Source: Terana coerulea (Eukaryota; Basidiomycota; Agaricomycetes; Polyporales; Phanerochaetaceae). Taken from it: a stretch of 10,872 bases of DNA. The stretch is taken from positions 1 to 10,872 of the forward strand of contig JAKOGH010000459.1 in assembly GCA_024811115.1 (NCBI GenBank), read 5' to 3'. Position 1 is the stretch's first letter, and each line of letters begins with the position of its first letter. The notes under the pieces were generated by a model, which had not been told where the DNA came from, made no database searches, and worked only from the letters and a program-made list of their open reading frames with translations. Both the position numbers and the translations under genes were made by a program. Of the stretch, positions 6,718-10,872 are shown piece by piece.

Positions 6718-8352
6718 ATGGCTGACTTAAATTGTAGTGCGAATTCCACGTCGAGGCAGAATACCGACGGGTTTCAAACTGTGTACAGAAGCCGTGACAC
6801 GATGGCGGTGGCGTCTATGGTTGTATTAGTATTGTCTGGTGAGAGCCTCTCCGCGGTGTACGGCATTAGGACTAATGGAAGAATAGGCGCCTACTCCATC
6901 TTGTTTCTCCTGGCCATGTGGTCTACGTATGGGACCTCGGGGAAAGCGTACACTCTGTTGAGAGTAATAAACGTCGTTATGTACGTCCAGTCCGCTATTT
7001 TGAGGCCGCCGCTTTGCCAGAACTCACACGTCTTTTAGATGCGTCCTGGTTTGTGTTAGCTCCAGCATGGTTTCGATCATTTACGCGCACACTCCTCCCA
7101 ATCTTGAGGCAGCTGATCAAGGCTGGTCGTCAGGAACCTTCGACGCCGTACAAAAGTAAGGTTTATATAAGTCCCGTCCTGTATATTGAAGCTGAGCACC
7201 GCGTCTTAGTATTACCAGCACGATAGTGGTGAGGTGCCGCAGCAAGGCATATGTCAAATACGGCCTAACGTCTCCCAGTGTCTTCTAGCCGATGGATTCC
7301 TCTCTTGGAGGTTCTGTGTACTGTATGGCCGGCCCCGATGGACCGTAATATTATCATCTCTGGTCATGGCGACGCTGACTCGTAAGCCACTCTGATGTTA
7401 ACTCGTACACCGACTGTAGCTGATCCCTTTTAGTCAGCGGACTCTTCGTCGCCATAACAGGGGCTTATTTCGACCTTTACCTCGCCACCCACGACGGCCA
7501 ACGCAAGTTCCCCCCAATGCTGACCCACGCGTGGTCAAAATTAGGGGACAGTTGGGTGTGGATGATGTTCGCTAACAACAGCGCACTCACGGTAGCCATC
7601 GTTGGGAGGATACTGTACGTTAAGGCTCGCTCCCGCCCAATCTCGCGAGCACGTCGCTGACGCTGTTACGGACAGATACGTCAGGCGCCAAGCCAGGAAG
7701 TGCATAGCTCTACCTACCACTGGATCGAATTATGCCCTGCTACTAGAGGCGATCGTCGAGTCCTCGCTGATTTCGTGGGTGGGAACCATTCTGTTTGGTG
7801 CCTACAACAGAGGTCCACTTCCGGTACGCTGATGTTCGTACTCGTCATGCGTCCCATCGTGCTGACGTCCGCTTCCCTACAGTACAAAGTGCTGCTGAAG
7901 ATCGACGGAGGCAATGTGCAGAAGCTGGCCGACGAAGCAGGAGCAACGGGGTATGCACTGCCTTTATTTTTGTACGTACAGCTTATTTCTCACAACTCTC
8001 ATGCCGTTCGCTCACACAAGTTTTGACATTGCAGGGCATCTCACAGTGCCTACTCACTGTTCGTGTCGGCCTTCTATCGCAACGGCGCGTTTCTGTCCTG
8101 TCGCTGCGAAGAGACTTTGCCATCGACACGGCGAACGTCGCCGCCTGGATGCAGAGGGTGCTGCCCACCCTCAACGCGCACAGTAATCCTAGCCGCAGCG
8201 ACACGGAGATGAGCTCCAATGGCACCAGTAGCATGCTGCACGCAACCAAACAAGACGACGCGCCGTTCAGCTTTCGAACCTTAAATCTCTTTGGCACAAT
8301 GCTGGCCGTACCACGCATCCACGATAGAGGGCGGCACTCACGGCCCATCTAA
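6718..8352 (+). CDS. Copy A: multi-exon seven-helix integral membrane protein of unknown function
   Basis: Nine exons are inferred: 6718-6838, 6887-6980, 7039-7155, 7210-7228 (19 nt), 7279-7381, 7434-7614, 7676-7823, 7883-7950 and 8035-8352. All introns have GT..AG ends and are 48-84 nt. The start ATG sits in ACCATGG. The product is about 388 residues. Likely membrane segments lie near residues 29-52, 61-86, 112-134, 138-160, 192-212, 232-252 and the GISQCLLTVRVGL segment encoded from 8035. Landmarks are GKAYTLLR, LLADGFLSWRFCVLYGR (about 119-135), FANNSALT and LLEAIVESS. The pattern 'DG-L-WR--VLYGR' followed by a VES helix resembles a widespread uncharacterised basidiomycete membrane family; it is not a STE3 pheromone receptor pattern. 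The C-terminal tail is polar and Ser-rich. One problem remains: exon 8 ends in phase 2, but the best frame of exon 9 needs phase 0, so there is either a small frame break or a mis-set splice site at 7950/8035. Confidence 0.72.
7210..7228 (+). other. 19-nt microexon of copy A
   Basis: Intron 7156-7209 (GTAAGG..CTTAG, 54 nt) and intron 7229-7278 (GTGAGG..CCCAG, 50 nt) flank the 19 bases TATTACCAGCACGATAGTG. Splicing it in joins GTACAAAA to TGTCTT as V-Q-N-I-T-S-T-I-V-C-L-L and keeps the frame. Skipping it gives an immediate stop (AAT GTC TTC TAG). The same exon length and phase occur in copy B. Confidence 0.75.
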
Positions 8353-9574
8353 TGGTGGCACCAATAGTCGGCACCGAGTCCGCCGCTTAGCCCTCGTCAG
8401 CCAACCTGATCCCAATCCCGACCATGCCGCCACACGACACGCACCGTCGGTGCGCCGCCCTCTCGCGTGCCCATATTTCGCGCAGACGTTTAGCAGCCAG
8501 GCACCGTTTCGTGATCCCCATCTCGCCAGCCAGCCAGCGGGGTACCGCAGCCCAAAGCGCCGACCGATCCACCCGCTGTCTCGCGCTCTTCCTGGGCGGG
8601 CAGATTTTCTAGTGAACTGCCCGCTCGTGGTCAATGCATACCGTCCTCTCCCAGCTGCCTTTCGACGCTGCTGCATGATTGCCGACTACAAGAAGCTTGC
8701 CCCGGACGGTAGGCCCTGGAGCACGCTGGATTGCGGGTCATGGTGATATGTATAATTCTTTTCGTAGTTGTTCTGTGTTCATTCACACACTATTATTCCG
8801 CAAGACGTGTAGAGGCATGTGTAATCTGTCAGAAATATAGATTAATGTTCGAGCTCGTGCTCACCGCGCCCCGACGCTCGGGCGCTTTCTATTTACATAT
8901 GTTTGTTCTGCTAATTACGTGCCTGCTTTCGTACCTGGCGATCGTAGTTAGGTCTGGAGTCATACTGTAGAGTATATAGCTTACCGGAATCCATCGTGAA
9001 CGCTTGCGCGTTTGCCTTCCCGCCGCCGACGTCCCACCCGCGCGACCCGTTGTTTTGACATAATCACCCGTTATTCAATTTGGCAGACCGACTGCACCTG
9101 CCAGTAATATCTCTCTACGGGCCGAGAACACCGGCACAACGAATTGTACCGGTATTCCCTCAGCACTGGACATGTCACATGTGTGCCGTCCATAGGCAAC
9201 CTTCTCAGCACATTTATCCGGTTTCCGTTGCGCATTATACCTCAATCTGATAGTGTCCATTCACTCATCAGGTATCGTCTTCCAGGCTTCTCTTCCAAGA
9301 TGCGCTCGCTGACATATTGACATTGGCAGAACAAGCCGCACTGTATTTGGGCTTGCACAAAGAGCAAACAAGGAGTCACATCTCTAGGGAGAATCAGGAT
9401 GGATGGCCCATCATGTTGGACTGCATTGAAGCAAATAGGTCGTCGTGTCAGCATGAACAATTTGGATCAAACCCTCTCTCATGACGGTCTTTATAAGTAT
9501 ACTGTAGAAGTGCAGCGCATACAGCGGCGTACACTCCTACCGAGGCCTAGAGGAAGCTAGGATGGTTACTCACC
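8353..9574. other. Region without a supported gene between the two paralogs
   Basis: Bases 8353-8750 are GC-rich and open in several frames on both strands, a composition effect with no domain pattern. A hairpin gcgggcag/ctgcccgc lies at 8596-8603 and 8618-8625. A 76-codon frame from ATG 8740 to 8970 encodes two hydrophobic stretches, but it lies in T-rich DNA and has no supporting context. Short minus-strand frames at 9075-9260 and 9242-9460 have no recognisable domain. Some of this may be decayed sequence left of the LTR at 9575. Confidence 0.45.
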
Positions 9575-9793
9575 TGTAGGTTGGTAAATACACACGTTAG
9601 TGGGTTGAGAGTTGTAAGAGGCTTATTATGTATGGCTTAGAGAGCTGCCTTATATACAATACTGGGTGGCTGTACTACAAGCAGACACAAATAGATACCA
9701 GGACAATAGACAATAGGTATCGTCATGGTGGAACCTGGTAGAACAATAGAGAAGATGTGAGCAGAGCGCTACGGGCGTCTATCTGACTCAACA
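9575..9793 (-). mobile_element. Probable solo LTR (Copia-like), reverse orientation
   Basis: Read on the minus strand, the segment begins TGTTGAGTCAGA and ends ACCAACCTACA, so it has the TG..CA ends of an LTR and a length of 219 bp. A TATA-box candidate (TATATAAGG) lies internally, about 150 bp from the TG end, as expected for the U3/R promoter. No second copy is present in the window, and no gag or pol coding region, primer-binding site or convincing polypurine tract adjoins it. The five flanking bases (tcacc left, tatac right) do not match, so a target duplication is not demonstrable. It ends 52 bp upstream of the start codon of copy B. Confidence 0.5.
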
Positions 9794-9845
9794 TATACTA
9801 GAGCGAGGGATTTCCCTTGAGACTCACCTTCGCACTCGCGCCCCC

Positions 9846-10872
9846 ATGGACCTTGTCAATAGCGGCACAGATGATACATGCGGGTATCTTGAAAGGACCT
9901 TAGGTGATTTCCAGGTATGCATTCTGGGACTTGTGCAACTTTACGGCAGTAGCGGTCGCCGTGTCGGCACTACTCGGTGAGTGGACGCGCTACGTGATTG
10001 GACATTTTTAGTCACCCTGACATATAAAAAATAGGGGTATACTCCGTTCTGTTTCTTCCCGACCATCTGGTCAACATACGGGCATGCCGGAAAGGCCTAC
10101 ACTGTGTTACGAGGAATCACCGTTGCATCGTGGGTCCCAATGTGCTGAGGTGGAGCGCTAGCTGACCGATGGCACCCCTGGCAGATGCGCCATGCTATGC
10201 GTCAACTACAGCATGGTCGTGGTGTTGCTCGTGGAGAAGCGACACATTGCCTCGGAAGGCTTTTATCCCTCAGTACTATAGCATGCTAGCTATCAGCACA
10301 TATATGTTTGAGTGAGTTGTATTCTGCCTGTGATTTTACATCCGAGACTGCTAAGAGCTCATCGCGTCTTCTTCCAGATTTACGAGAGTTACGGTGGTCA
10401 GTTATTGCCATGGCAAAAGTGTTTTGGATGCGAGCTAACACCCTGCAGTGTCTTCTATCCGATGGCCTCCTTGCTTGGAGATTTTGTGTATTGTATGGCG
10501 GGAGGCGTTGGGCAACAATATCCTGCTCCGTGGTCATGGGAATTATAGCGCGTGAGCATCCCTATCCTATGAGCAGATGGACGTACTTTAAGCTGATGGC
10601 CCTCAGTTCTGGGACTTCTTGCACCCTTCATAAGCATACTTTTGAACTATATAAAATTCCCGCCGGTTACGCAGACATTTTCGCGGATTGTTTACACCAC
10701 TTTCGCGAGATGTATGGCTATGGGCCACGCTTCGCTAACAACACTTTACTTACTGCAGCCATAATTGTCAAGATACTGTGCGTACATTCGCTTGCACAGC
10801 CGAGCTGGCGTATTGCTGACACTGTTTTGACAACTAGACAAGTGAGCCGCCAAACTAGGAAGTCTACCGTGC
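9846..10872 (+). pseudogene. Copy B: decayed paralog of the membrane-protein gene, cut by the window end
   Basis: Exon blocks are 9846-9976, 10035-10129, 10185-10280, 10378-10396, 10449-10551, 10607-10777 and 10838 to the window end. They match copy A exons 1 to 7 in order, with introns in the same positions and phases. Shared protein landmarks are VYSVLF, TIWSTYGHAGKAYT, LLSDGLLAWRFCVLYG, FANNTLLTAAI and SRQTRKS. Compared with copy A, exon 2 has one extra base (near 10055-10064), exon 3 lacks 21 bases (in frame), exon 5 is the same length (103), and exon 6 lacks 10 bases, which breaks the frame near 10700. Exon 1 also changes frame between GDFQ and YAFWDL. The intron after exon 3 begins GC (10281) and is 97 nt, longer than its 54-nt counterpart. 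The copy cannot give an intact product as read. Proteins of this family are uncharacterised membrane proteins. Confidence 0.75.
10378..10396 (+). other. 19-nt microexon of copy B
   Basis: The 19 bases ATTTACGAGAGTTACGGTG lie between TCTTCCAG (ending 10377) and GTCAGTTATT (from 10397; intron to 10448 ends CTGCAG). Length, phase and position equal the copy A microexon, although the bases have diverged. Spliced to the next exon it reads F-T-R-V-T-V-C-L-L-S-D-G. Confidence 0.7.

Noticed and set aside
6718..8352. Copy A as a STE3-type pheromone receptor of a mating-type locus
   Set aside because: Seven helices and small nearby frames made this worth considering, but the conserved motifs (DGFLSWRFCVLYGR, VESS helix) do not fit STE3 receptors, and no small frame ends in a CaaX prenylation signal at a believable position.
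8291..8746. 151-codon frame overlapping the end of copy A, and the opposing 112-codon minus-strand frame
   Set aside because: The first overlaps the last exon of copy A out of frame and continues through GC-rich DNA that is open in several frames. Neither shows a domain.
8740..8970. Small two-helix membrane protein of 76 residues
   Set aside because: Hydrophobic residues come from T-rich DNA, and there is no intron, homolog pattern or start context to support a gene. It cannot be excluded, but it is not supported.
9242..9574. Internal gag or pol region of the retroelement whose LTR lies at 9575-9793
   Set aside because: The minus-strand frames here show no zinc knuckle, protease, integrase or reverse transcriptase motif, and the bases next to the LTR do not look like a primer-binding site.

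Overview
This window looks like a gene-poor stretch of a filamentous fungal genome, most likely a basidiomycete of the mushroom-forming class. Three things point there: spliceosomal introns of about 48-64 nt that follow GT..AG rules in every believable gene; a degenerate hAT transposase of fungal type; and a pair of multi-exon membrane-protein genes that resemble the large uncharacterised seven-helix families common in basidiomycetes. Nothing looks bacterial, and no operons or ribosome binding sites are present. Family names come from recalled motif patterns, not from a database search.

Layout. Bases 1-239 are AT-rich with no gene. Bases 240-905 are a GC- and CpG-rich minisatellite with a nested period (units of about 150 and 163 bp, dimer about 312-313 bp). 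A spacer with a 35-bp palindrome (959-993) follows, then a decayed tRNA-like Pol III unit (1274-1348) with a T6 stop at 1370-1375. Bases 1424-2153 are AT-rich and contain no CpG at all. That block leads directly into a 5'-truncated hAT transposase pseudogene (2229-4456; seven exon blocks, six introns, three frame breaks) and the element's probable right end (to about 4608). Bases 4609-5540 hold no gene but carry two strong fold-back inverted repeats (4640-4717 and 5249-5356) and several short palindromes. Bases 5541-6700 hold only weak gene candidates.

The most informative part is a direct pair of paralogous membrane-protein genes on the + strand. Copy A (6718-8352) can be modelled as nine exons and is nearly intact. 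Copy B (9846 to beyond the window end) has the same intron positions and phases, but it has frame breaks and a GC splice donor, so it is a pseudogene. Both copies contain a 19-nt microexon (7210-7228 and 10378-10396) that is needed to join the reading frame. A probable solo LTR in reverse orientation (9575-9793) ends 52 bp upstream of copy B's start codon.

The genes do not form a pathway. The picture is of a repeat-rich region in which transposons, minisatellite and tandem gene duplication have accumulated and decayed at different rates.
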